This document shows, in pieces, positions 7,886 to 15,038 of a stretch of DNA of 32,649 bases. Origin of the DNA: Myxococcales bacterium (lineage in GTDB: Bacteria; Myxococcota_A; Polyangia; Haliangiales; Haliangiaceae); the NCBI GenBank assembly GCA_028287115.1, contig JAQBQF010000299.1:1-32649 (forward strand), given 5' to 3'. Each line of letters starts with the position of its first letter. Position 1 is the stretch's first letter. The notes under the pieces were generated by a model. The model was not told where the DNA came from. It made no database searches and saw only the letters and a program-made list of their open reading frames with translations. The position numbers and the translations under genes are program-made.

Positions 7886-8406
7886 GTATCCTCTTTGACG
7901 AACGTTCCCGCGTCACGGTCCTTCACGACGCCTGGGAACTTCAGCACCTGGTTGTGCATCGCGACGTAGACGCCGGGTGCGAGGAGCTGCACGGCGAGCA
8001 ACGCCTCGATCAAGTTCTGTAGCGCGTCGGTCGAGCGCAGCTCGTACGGACGCATCGCGCCGGTGAACACGATCGGCGATGCCGGCGTTCCGACGAGATC
8101 GAACACGCGATGCCCGGAGACGGCGAGCCGATCGGTGCCGTGGACGACCACGACACCGTCGTTGTCCTTTGCCATTCGCGCCGCGGTCTCCGCGATCAGC
8201 GTGTGATCCTCGGGCGTCATGTCCAGGCTGTCCTTGTTCATCAATGGCACACGCTGGACCGCGACACCACGCAGCTCGAGCGAGGCAAGCATCACGTCCA
8301 AGACCGACACCTGATTCGCGAGCACACCCGAGAGCTCGTCGTAGGTCTTTTCGATGGTGCCGCCGGTTGAGATCAGCGCGATGCGTCGCTTGGACATCCC
8401 GATCAC
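7882..8406 (-). CDS. Single-domain asparaginase-like protein
   Basis: A 174-aa protein covering only the N-terminal domain of the L-asparaginase/glutaminase family, whose enzymes are about 330 aa. The motif STGGTIEK (13-20) carries the first nucleophile candidate Thr17. HGTD (89-92) carries Thr91 and Asp92, and GAMRP (116-120) follows as in the family. Lys162 could match the catalytic Lys. The C-terminal domain, which completes the active site of the neighbouring subunit in classical enzymes, is absent, and the gene ends cleanly with no sign of a frameshift. The start is GTG 8406 (GTGA overlap with the kinase) or ATG 8397 (MSKRR). Lying between two signalling kinases, it may be a ligand-binding or small amidohydrolase component. 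Function is inferred. Confidence 0.8.
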   Translation of the reverse strand: MIGMSKRRIALISTGGTIEKTYDELSGVLANQVSVLDVMLASLELRGVAVQRVPLMNKDSLDMTPEDHTLIAETAARMAKDNDGVVVVHGTDRLAVSGHRVFDLVGTPASPIVFTGAMRPYELRSTDALQNLIEALLAVQLLAPGVYVAMHNQVLKFPGVVKDRDAGTFVKEDT

Positions 8407-9902
8407 GAAAAATACGGAAGCGCGAAGTAGACCACGGCGGCAGCGCCGACGGCAGCCAGCATTAACAAAACGGCGATGACGACCCGCCGGCTGCCGCGGC
8501 TCGTGCCAGATCCCACCGGGGCGACAGCTTTGCGCGGCTGCGAACGTCGCATCTGCCTCGACATGTCAGCGGCTGCGGCCGTGACCTCGGCGGCTGTGAT
8601 CGAGATCGCAGGTGTCGTGATCGACCCGCTCGAGGCTGGCGAGCCGATGCCGGCGTGATCGTGATGCGGGATCTGCTGAGGTTGGCTCGGGCGCTGGATC
8701 GGCTGCGGCTGACTCGGGCGCTGGATCGGTTGCGGTTGACTCGGGCGCTGGACCGGGTGCGGCTGGCTCGGGCGCTGCGTTGGTTGCGGGTGACTCGGAC
8801 GCGACACGCGGTGCGGTTGACTCGGGCGCGGCACGGTTAGCGAGCCACTCGCCGCCGCTAACGAGGGCTCGGAGATCGGCCGGTCGAGCTTCGTCATCGG
8901 GCCACTCGCCGACGGCGGCATCGCGTGTTGCAGCGTGCCTTGCGAGATCGAGATATCCGGGTCGGAGTCTTCCTTGCGCTGCGTGAACGCCCAATCGATC
9001 CACTCGACGACTTGCGTGTTCATCGCGACGAGCCCGAGGCGCTTCGTGACGGTGGTCATCGCGGTTCGCAGGGCGGTCGCGTGTTGCCAGCGCTTGTCGG
9101 GATCGCGCGCGAGCGCCGTCATCACGATCTCGTCGACCTGCGACGGGACGCTCGGATTGAAGCGCGAGGGTGGCTCGATCGGCATGTCCTTGACGCGCAG
9201 CAAGGTGTCCATGTCGTCGCGGCCTTGAAACAGCGGCCGGTTCGACAGGAGCTCGTGCGCGATCACGCCGACCGCGAACAGATCGGCACGGGCGTCGAGA
9301 CGACCGGCGATGTACTCGGGTGCCATGTAACCGAACTTGCCTTTGACGACGCCGCTCAGCGTCTGCATCCCGTTGCCGCGCGCCTTCGCGATCCCGAAAT
9401 CGATCAGCTTCAAGACACCGCTGCCCTCGGAGATGAGCAAGTTCGACGGAGACACATCGCGGTGAATGATGTTGAGAGGCGAGCCCGTCTCGTCGCAGAG
9501 GTTGTGAGCGTAGTCGAGCGCGTCGCACAGCTGGTTCAAGATGTTGAGCGCGATCGGCACCGGCATCGGACCGATGACCTTGACACACTGCTTGAGTAGC
9601 TCGCGCACGTTGCGCCCGGTGACCAGCTCCATCGCGATGAAGTAGATGTCGCCGACCTTGCCGAGCTCGTAGGTCTGCGCGACGTTCTCGTGGCGCAGGT
9701 GACTCGCGAGCCGGGCTTCGCGCACGAACGATTGCACGAGCGTTGCATCGTCGGCGACGTGCGGCAGCATGCGCTTGAGCGCGATCGGGCGGCTAAACCC
9801 TTCGATGCCGTGGGCCTCGGCACGATGTACGGAGGCCATCCCGCCAACTCCGATCTGCTCGTACACGAGGTACGGACCGAACTCCTCGGCGCGCGTGCCC
9901 AC
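8403..9902 (-). CDS. Membrane-anchored Hanks-type Ser/Thr protein kinase
   Basis: A 499-aa kinase with a GTG start. The kinase domain (about 10-285) has the glycine loop IGVGGMASV (17-25), Lys43 in IALKR, HRDVSPSN (147-154), DFG (168-170) and APE (194-196); all catalytic residues are present. The HRDxSPSN loop, without the usual KPEN, is the form common in myxobacteria. After it comes a disordered Ser/Pro/Gln linker with about six RPSQPxPxQ repeats (about 359-410), then a single C-terminal membrane helix (473-495) ending at PYFS. The kinase is therefore tail-anchored and cytoplasmic, with almost no outer domain. It is coupled to the asparaginase-like gene by a GTGA overlap and follows the small ORF by 12 bases. 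Confidence 0.94.
   Translation of the reverse strand: MGTRAEEFGPYLVYEQIGVGGMASVHRAEAHGIEGFSRPIALKRMLPHVADDATLVQSFVREARLASHLRHENVAQTYELGKVGDIYFIAMELVTGRNVRELLKQCVKVIGPMPVPIALNILNQLCDALDYAHNLCDETGSPLNIIHRDVSPSNLLISEGSGVLKLIDFGIAKARGNGMQTLSGVVKGKFGYMAPEYIAGRLDARADLFAVGVIAHELLSNRPLFQGRDDMDTLLRVKDMPIEPPSRFNPSVPSQVDEIVMTALARDPDKRWQHATALRTAMTTVTKRLGLVAMNTQVVEWIDWAFTQRKEDSDPDISISQGTLQHAMPPSASGPMTKLDRPISEPSLAAASGSLTVPRPSQPHRVSRPSHPQPTQRPSQPHPVQRPSQPQPIQRPSQPQPIQRPSQPQQIPHHDHAGIGSPASSGSITTPAISITAAEVTAAAADMSRQMRRSQPRKAVAPVGSGTSRGSRRVVIAVLLMLAAVGAAAVVYFALPYFS
8670..8828 (-). repeat. In-frame RPSQP-type tandem repeats in kinase linker
   Basis: Imperfect 24-bp units code for RPSQPxPxQ in the linker between the kinase domain and the membrane helix. 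The two units nearest the membrane are almost identical. Repeat number could change the reach of the kinase from the membrane. Confidence 0.75.
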
Positions 9903-9914
9903 CTCAGAATGGTA

Positions 9915-10085
9915 CTACGGCCAGGCTGGGCTGGGATTTCCGTGTGCAACCGCGACGAGCGCATCGTCATCGTGCTGGACACCTTCGAGCACGTCGCCGG
10001 CGCTGGCCCCGACCGCATCGCGGTGCTCGACGAGCTCGGGAACAATCGGATCGGCCGTGGACAGGACCTCGATCGCGAGCTTCAC
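9915..10085 (-). CDS. Small hypothetical protein (56 aa)
   Basis: The frame starts with GTG 10085, which overlaps the stop of the upstream membrane-protein gene as GTGA, and ends 12 bases before the kinase start. It codes for a mostly acidic 56-residue protein beginning MKLAIEVLSTADPI, with no membrane helix or known motif. About three quarters of its codons end in G or C, as in neighbouring genes. The same 4-nt overlap occurs at two other junctions of this gene run, which supports it being real. The frame remains open further upstream inside the membrane-protein gene, so chance cannot be excluded. Function unknown. Confidence 0.5.
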   Translation of the reverse strand: MKLAIEVLSTADPIVPELVEHRDAVGASAGDVLEGVQHDDDALVAVAHGNPSPAWP

Positions 10086-11470
10086 GGACTCGTGGGCTCG
10101 GTCGGGCGAGAGCGAAACCGGGCCTTTGCCGTCGGGGCGATCTTGCGATTGACGAGCACGACCGTCGCAACCGGAATGATCACGGCCATCGCGACCGGGC
10201 CCAGCGTGAAGGCCGCGAAGCTCTGGTCGGCGAGCCCACGTGCATTCGTGATCGTCTGCAGCAGCGGCCACGAGATGTACAGGTGGACCGCGGTTCCGAC
10301 GATGCCGAACACGGTCGCCAAGATCCGGCTGTGCGGGCTCATCCGCACGAGCTCGTAACCAGCCCAGGCTTGAAGGATCACCAGTCCAACGCTCCACCAG
10401 ATCGAACGCACACCGAACGCGCCGAGGACCGCCAGAAGCCACGTCGCGTCGTGACGGTGGGACGCGAGTGTTGGCACCATCAGCGACACGCCGAGTCCGG
10501 CGTGCGCGATGAGCAGCCAGCCAAGGCTCGTGAGACCGGCATCGGGGGCGCGGCGATGCAGCGGCGCCGCTTCGCCCGCGAGCAGATCCGCGAACTGTCG
10601 GTCGCTGTAGAACCGGCGGATGATCATCGGCCAGCTCATCAGCACCCAGCACATGCCGCAGATCATCGCGAGCAGCACGACGTCGACGCTACCCGACATC
10701 GCATACATCAACATCGCGCCGGCGGCGCAGAACGAGCTGACCACGCCGAAGTTCGCGTAACGGCTCGCCAGCTCGACCGAGCGGTCGACGGACGTCTCGC
10801 GCAAGCCCGACATCCCGGCCTGCACGTGGATCAGCGAGCGCAGGGCGAGCATTGCGAGCGCGAGCACGACCAGCACGCCGGCGCCTTTCTCGACCTCGCC
10901 GCCGGTGTCGAGCAGCATGATCAAGATCGAGCCCATCGCACAGACCCCGCCGAGGCCGAGGACCGTCATCAGGATCGCGGTGCCCTCGAAGCCCTTGTCC
11001 TCGGTCGGCGGGAGGTCGTGACGAAACCGCTTGAACCGAGGCAGCGCGAGGATGATCGCGAGGATCGCCGGCCACGCCGCGAGCCCGCCGGCAATTCCCA
11101 GCGCTTCGAGCTTGGGTGCTTCGAGCTCGAACACGCAGACGCCGGTCACGACGATCGTCTGGACGATCGCAAACACGATGTAACGGCGAACACCCGCCAT
11201 CCGATCGACGCTGCTCGTGCCGTAGAGCATCTGCGTGCCGCCGGCGCGCTGGAGCAAGGAGCGTGCGATCGAGGAGCCAAAGATCAGGAACAGCCAGGTC
11301 TTCGAGTCTCGACCGTCGAGGAGCTCGAACATGAGCACGCCAGCGGCGGCCGCGAACACGTTGCCCGCGAGCTGAAGCAGCAGGCCTAAGCTCGACAATC
11401 CTTGATCCGCGGGGATGCCCGCATCGAGGAGGTCGACGACCCCGGACGCCCCCTTGTCATTCTGAGACAT
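10082..11470 (-). CDS. Polytopic membrane protein of unknown function
   Basis: A 462-aa protein with roughly twelve hydrophobic segments spread along its length, including VFAIVQTIVVTGVCVF, VLVVLALAMLAL and VAMAVIIPVATVVLV near the C-terminus. The frame opens at 11545, but ATG 11470 (MSQNDKGASG) is preferred because it avoids overlapping the upstream gene and is followed by a natural N-terminus. There is no strong ribosome binding site. I see no transporter signature, heme ligand pattern or enzymatic motif. It lies 31 bases after the DsbA/HCCA-like gene and overlaps the small ORF by GTGA. It may be the membrane partner of the kinase group downstream, judged only from gene order. Confidence 0.75.
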   Translation of the reverse strand: MSQNDKGASGVVDLLDAGIPADQGLSSLGLLLQLAGNVFAAAAGVLMFELLDGRDSKTWLFLIFGSSIARSLLQRAGGTQMLYGTSSVDRMAGVRRYIVFAIVQTIVVTGVCVFELEAPKLEALGIAGGLAAWPAILAIILALPRFKRFRHDLPPTEDKGFEGTAILMTVLGLGGVCAMGSILIMLLDTGGEVEKGAGVLVVLALAMLALRSLIHVQAGMSGLRETSVDRSVELASRYANFGVVSSFCAAGAMLMYAMSGSVDVVLLAMICGMCWVLMSWPMIIRRFYSDRQFADLLAGEAAPLHRRAPDAGLTSLGWLLIAHAGLGVSLMVPTLASHRHDATWLLAVLGAFGVRSIWWSVGLVILQAWAGYELVRMSPHSRILATVFGIVGTAVHLYISWPLLQTITNARGLADQSFAAFTLGPVAMAVIIPVATVVLVNRKIAPTAKARFRSRPTEPTSP

Positions 11471-11501
11471 CAATGTTTGATAACATGCCGCCGAGTCGCG
11501 T

Positions 11502-12809
11502 TCACGACGAAACCGCGGCGGCGTGGCGTCGCAACCGATCCGCAAGTAACGGCAGGCGATCTTGTCCCCACGCGACGAAGTCGCCGACGCGAAACGACGG
11601 GACGCCCCACAGGCCGACGACCGCCAGATCTGCCGCGTTCGCGTTGGCCCACCTCGTGGCTTCCATGTTGCCGAGCGCCTCGCGCGCTTCGTTCCACGGC
11701 AGACCCGCGCGCTCGACGACGTAACGCAGATCGACGTACTCGGCCATGTCGCGCGCCTCGGCCCAGATGCCGCGCATCGCCGACCGCGAGAACTCCATCA
11801 GCGCACCGCGTTGATGAGCCCAGTGCGCGATCGCGATGCAGTTGTCGACGCCGGCGCCGATCGGATCACACAGCTCGCCGAACGGAATGTTCAGGCGATC
11901 GGCTTCGCGCTTGGCGTCCCGCACGATGTACATGCGCTTGATCGCCGGGACCTCGAGGCCGCGGGTCACCATCGGGAACATCGGGCGCAGATGGATCGGC
12001 ACGTCGTATGGCGCGAGCACGTCCTCGATCTGCTCGAGCGCGAGGTACGAGTACGGCGAACGGTACGAGAACCACAGATCGCAGAGTAAGGGTTTGTCGG
12101 AGAGCTTGGCCGCGGCCCGCTCGGCCTCCGGCCGCGGCGTCACGACGTTCGCGACCGCGGTCCCGAAATCCGCGGCGAGCGCGGCCTCGAGATACGGCAG
12201 GCGATCGATGCCCCAGTACCAGCCGCCGCCATACTGAAACATCCCGCTCTGGTAGTGGCCCGCCTTGCGCAGCTCGGCGTAGTTCGAGTTCAGGATCGGC
12301 GGGACTTCGCCGTGCGACTCGGTACCCCAGGTGCCGCAGAGCTGAACGAGTTGCTTCTTGTCGTTCGTCCAGATCGCGCCGCCGAGATCGATCACGCACT
12401 GCAGCTGATCGGTCGCCGAGCGCTGCTTGATCAGCACGGTCTTGGCATCGCGGATCGAGCCCGAGTCCGACTCTTTCTTGCTGACGAAGTCGATGTTCCA
12501 GTACTCGGCGAGTTGCTGGCAGTCGCGCACGGCGTGTTTGGTCCGCAGGGTCGGCTGCGGGTCGACATCGGAAGCCGGCGGCGTGACGACGTGCACGGCG
12601 AGCTCGACCGGATACGCCTTGATGAGGCGGCTCGCGGCTTGGGCGGCCAGGTAGCTCCACGGATCGGCGATGTCGACGTAAAGGTCGAGGCGCTGCGGTT
12701 GTTTCGTGACCTTCTGCCGGAGCTGAGCGACGGCGCGGCGCGCGGCGTCCCCGGTCGGTCCGAGCCAGGTTGCGATGGCTTTACCCTTGAGGCGCTTGGC
12801 GATGATCAT
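11502..12809 (-). CDS. Duplicated DsbA/HCCA-isomerase-like thioredoxin-fold protein
   Basis: A 435-aa protein with two thioredoxin-fold halves of the 2-hydroxychromene-2-carboxylate isomerase / kappa-GST type. Half 1 begins LDLYVDIADPWSYLAAQ (41-57), half 2 LLCDLWFSYRSPYSYLALEQ (241-260). Both keep the Ser-x-Tyr pattern that replaces CxxC in this subgroup (Ser52; Ser251/254). The second half has the cis-Pro loop GVPSF (402-406) and the typical ending VAWGQDRLPLL. Such proteins are glutathione-dependent isomerases or transferases, or uncharacterised. There is no signal peptide, so it is cytoplasmic. Its start is 28 bp from the divergent SDR start, with a perfect inverted repeat between; the two enzymes may be co-regulated. 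Confidence 0.85.
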   Translation of the reverse strand: MIIAKRLKGKAIATWLGPTGDAARRAVAQLRQKVTKQPQRLDLYVDIADPWSYLAAQAASRLIKAYPVELAVHVVTPPASDVDPQPTLRTKHAVRDCQQLAEYWNIDFVSKKESDSGSIRDAKTVLIKQRSATDQLQCVIDLGGAIWTNDKKQLVQLCGTWGTESHGEVPPILNSNYAELRKAGHYQSGMFQYGGGWYWGIDRLPYLEAALAADFGTAVANVVTPRPEAERAAAKLSDKPLLCDLWFSYRSPYSYLALEQIEDVLAPYDVPIHLRPMFPMVTRGLEVPAIKRMYIVRDAKREADRLNIPFGELCDPIGAGVDNCIAIAHWAHQRGALMEFSRSAMRGIWAEARDMAEYVDLRYVVERAGLPWNEAREALGNMEATRWANANAADLAVVGLWGVPSFRVGDFVAWGQDRLPLLADRLRRHAAAVSS

Positions 12810-12814
12810 GCGGC

Positions 12815-12831
12815 GGGGCAGTATATGCCCC
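12815..12831. promoter_or_regulatory. Inverted repeat in a 28-bp divergent gap
   Basis: GGGGCA-GTATA-TGCCCC has perfect 6-bp arms around a 5-base centre. It lies between the starts at 12809 (-) and 12838 (+). The centre resembles a -10 element on both strands (TATACT on minus, TATATG on plus). Transcription from either would begin within a few bases of the start codon, giving nearly leaderless mRNAs; neither gene shows a ribosome binding site. A dimeric regulator bound here would control both genes. Confidence 0.5.
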
Positions 12832-12837
12832 TCGTCG

Positions 12838-14436
12838 ATGTCTGAGGATCTACAAGACCGGATACGTGCTGCGATCGCGCTGATGGAACAGCTCGGCGGC
12901 GACCTCGAGACGCTCGCCGATCTCGACGAGGATCTACGAATTCGGTTGGTTACGGCCGCCGGCGTGTTGTCGCGGCCGGATCGCTACACGCGCAAGGCGA
13001 TGGCCAAGGTCCAGCAACGCGCCGCCAAGGCCCAGAAACGTGCCGCCGATCGCGCGGTCCTCGACCAGACCGGAATTCGCGCCCTGCGCCGCGAGCCCGT
13101 GTTCCGGGCGCCGCTTCCGAAGCCGGCGTTCCAGCAGCTCGACGAGCCGGTGCGCGATGACGCCGAGGCCGACGCGTGGGCCGAGGCCGAAGCTCGGCGC
13201 GAAGACGCCGGCGCTGAAGATCAGCGAAGGGTCACCGACTCGCGCATGTGTTACGTGTGCAAGACCCACTTCAACGATCTGCATTTCTTCTACGACTCGA
13301 TGTGCCGGCCGTGCGCCGAGCTGAATTATCGCAAGCGCGAGCAGACCGCGGATCTGCGCGGCCGCGTCGTGCTGGTGACCGGCGCGCGCGTCAAGATCGG
13401 CTACCAGGCCGCGGTGAAGCTGCTGCGTGCAGGCGCCGAGGTGATCGTCGCTACGCGATTTCCGCGCGATGCCGCGCGCCGGTTCGAGATGGAGCCCGAT
13501 GCGGTCGAGTGGACGCGGCGTCTGCATCTCTACGGGATCGATCTGCGGCACACGCCGAGCGTCGAGCGGCTGTGCCAGCACCTGCTGCAGACGTGCACGC
13601 GGCTCGACGGCATCATCAACAATGCGTGTCAGACCGTGCGCCGCCCGTCGGGTTGGTACGATCACGTGATCGCGAGCGAGCTCGAGCCACCTCGCACGCC
13701 GTTCGAGCGCGCGGTGCTCGATCGCAATCATGCATTGCGCGGCGAGGTCGACCCCGCCCGCCTCCATGTCGGCGCCGGCAGCGGTACCGAGGTTGCCACG
13801 ATCGCCGGCACCGAGATCCAGGCGGCGGGGCTGTGGAAGTCTGCGGTGCTGTCGCAGGTCCCGCTGCTCGCCGAGGATCTCGACCGCGGCGGGCACCTGT
13901 ATCCCGAAGGCCGGCTCGATCAAGATCTGCAGCAGGTCGATCTGCGCGACTTCAACTCGTGGCGGATGACGCTCGCGGAAGTTCCGACCGCGGAGCTGTT
14001 CGAGGTGCACCTCGTCAATGCGATCGCTCCGTTCGTGCTCAATGCGCGGCTACGTCCGTTACTTGCGGCCGTGCCGACGCGTGACTCGCATGTCGTGAAC
14101 GTGTCGGCGATGGAGGGCCAGTTTTACCGGCGCTGGAAGACCGACAAGCATCCGCACACGAACATGGCGAAGGCCGCGCTCAACATGATGACGCGGACAT
14201 CGGCGGCCGACTACGTCAAGGACGGCATCCACATGAACAGCGTCGACACCGGGTGGGTGACCGACGAGGATCCGCTGCATCATGCCGAGCGCAAGAAAGC
14301 CGTTCACGGGTTTCACCCGCCGCTCGATATCGTCGATGGCGCCGCGCGGATCGTCGATCCGTTGTTCGATGGCGTGAACACCGGCAAGCACGTGTGGGGC
14401 GTGTTCCTGAAGGACTACAAACCCGCGCCGTGGTGA
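12838..14436 (+). CDS. Long SDR-family oxidoreductase with N-terminal zinc ribbon
   Basis: A 532-aa protein; ATG 12838 (MSEDLQDR) is chosen over the open frame upstream because it lies just outside the divergent inverted repeat. Residues 1-130 are helical and charged. A Cys4 zinc ribbon follows (Cys138, 141, 156, 159; CYVCKTHF and CRPC). The Rossmann domain starts VVLVTGARVKIG (177-188) with NNAC (261-264) in place of NNAG. Ser423 sits in VNVSAMEG. The place of the catalytic YxxxK reads TNMAK (441-445), so Lys445 is kept but Tyr appears as Thr. A large insert lies between about 265 and 385. I recall similar zinc-ribbon SDRs in eukaryotes, but the substrate is unknown to me. Confidence 0.85.
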   Translation: MSEDLQDRIRAAIALMEQLGGDLETLADLDEDLRIRLVTAAGVLSRPDRYTRKAMAKVQQRAAKAQKRAADRAVLDQTGIRALRREPVFRAPLPKPAFQQLDEPVRDDAEADAWAEAEARREDAGAEDQRRVTDSRMCYVCKTHFNDLHFFYDSMCRPCAELNYRKREQTADLRGRVVLVTGARVKIGYQAAVKLLRAGAEVIVATRFPRDAARRFEMEPDAVEWTRRLHLYGIDLRHTPSVERLCQHLLQTCTRLDGIINNACQTVRRPSGWYDHVIASELEPPRTPFERAVLDRNHALRGEVDPARLHVGAGSGTEVATIAGTEIQAAGLWKSAVLSQVPLLAEDLDRGGHLYPEGRLDQDLQQVDLRDFNSWRMTLAEVPTAELFEVHLVNAIAPFVLNARLRPLLAAVPTRDSHVVNVSAMEGQFYRRWKTDKHPHTNMAKAALNMMTRTSAADYVKDGIHMNSVDTGWVTDEDPLHHAERKKAVHGFHPPLDIVDGAARIVDPLFDGVNTGKHVWGVFLKDYKPAPW

Positions 14437-14509
14437 CGGTCCTCGGACGCAGGTGACGCGAGCCGGCCGGCCACCCGGACACGTCTGAGAGAATTCAGTG
14501 ACTTTTGGC

Positions 14510-14525
14510 TGGCATGGTCAGTGCT
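14510..14525 (+). promoter_or_regulatory. Candidate sigma-54 (-24/-12) promoter
   Basis: TGGCATGGTCAGTGCT matches the consensus TGGCAYRNNNNTTGCW with one mismatch, with GG (14511-14512) and GC (14523-14524) ten bases apart. Initiation would fall near 14536, giving a leader of about 20 nt containing the AAAGGAG ribosome binding site (14544-14550). No activator gene is adjacent. Confidence 0.45.
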
Positions 14526-14555
14526 GCTCGGGTGCGGCAGACTAAAGGAGCAACC

Positions 14556-14909
14556 ATGGATGCGACGAACGACGAACAGACCGAGCTGTTGCGCAACATC
14601 TGGAAGCAGATGGTCGCGATGGACCGCAACCTGTCGAGCCGGATCGACCAGACGAATGTGCGTCTCGACGGGCTCAACGAGCGAGTCGACGGGCTCAACG
14701 AGCGAGTCGACGGGCTCAACGAACGAGTCGACGGGCTCAACGAACGAGTCGATTCGATGGCAACGCGGATGCAAGAGAACTTCGCGCGGATTCAACGAAA
14801 TTTCGAGCGCGTCGATGCGCGGCTCGAAGCGATCGGTGGCGCCCGGGTCGACGAGCTCGACACGCGGCTGACGCGGGTCGAAGAGCACGTCGGCTTGCGC
14901 TCGCGTTGA
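14556..14909 (+). CDS. Small coiled-coil protein with exact heptad repeats
   Basis: A 117-aa protein. The start is ATG 14556 because AAAGGAG lies five bases upstream, the best ribosome binding site in this part of the window; an upstream in-frame ATG at 14505 has none. Almost the whole protein is heptad-repeat coiled coil: four copies of DGLNERV are coded by 21-bp direct repeats, flanked by related but diverged heptads (SSRIDQTNVRL, ARIQRNFERVDARLEAI). There is no signal peptide or membrane helix, so a cytoplasmic oligomer is expected. Structural or scaffolding roles are plausible; nothing more specific can be said. A sigma-54-like promoter precedes it. Confidence 0.82.
   Translation: MDATNDEQTELLRNIWKQMVAMDRNLSSRIDQTNVRLDGLNERVDGLNERVDGLNERVDGLNERVDSMATRMQENFARIQRNFERVDARLEAIGGARVDELDTRLTRVEEHVGLRSR
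14667..14750 (+). repeat. Four 21-bp in-frame direct repeats
   Basis: Four contiguous units of 21 bp; units 1-2 are identical to each other, and units 3-4 are identical and differ from the first two by one G/A change. Each codes for one heptad (DGLNERV). Because the unit is a multiple of three, gain or loss of copies would lengthen or shorten the coiled coil without a frameshift. Confidence 0.95.
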
Positions 14910-15012
14910 TGGAGCGACGCGCTCTCGTCATTATCGACCGACCGCGCGACGAATCGGTTGCGAAGATTCGCCTACGCCGACGCCTACCCCCACGTGGGTC
15001 TGGCAACTGGCC

Positions 15013-15038
15013 ACTAACTTCTGGGGAGCTGTAGTTAG
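15013..15038 (-). terminator. Hairpin at the end of murJ
   Basis: CTAACT (15013-15018) pairs with AGTTAG (15033-15038), the latter overlapping the murJ stop. The gap to the convergent coiled-coil gene also contains the palindrome CCCACGTGGG (14989-14998). No T-run follows, so termination is inferred from position. Confidence 0.35.

Noticed and set aside
9944..11389. 481-codon plus-strand frame over the membrane protein
   Set aside because: The product is His/Arg/Asp-rich and low complexity, while the minus strand gives about twelve clean hydrophobic segments.
14667..14750. CRISPR or regulatory iterons
   Set aside because: The 21-bp units are contiguous, in frame and code for heptads of a protein with a good ribosome binding site.
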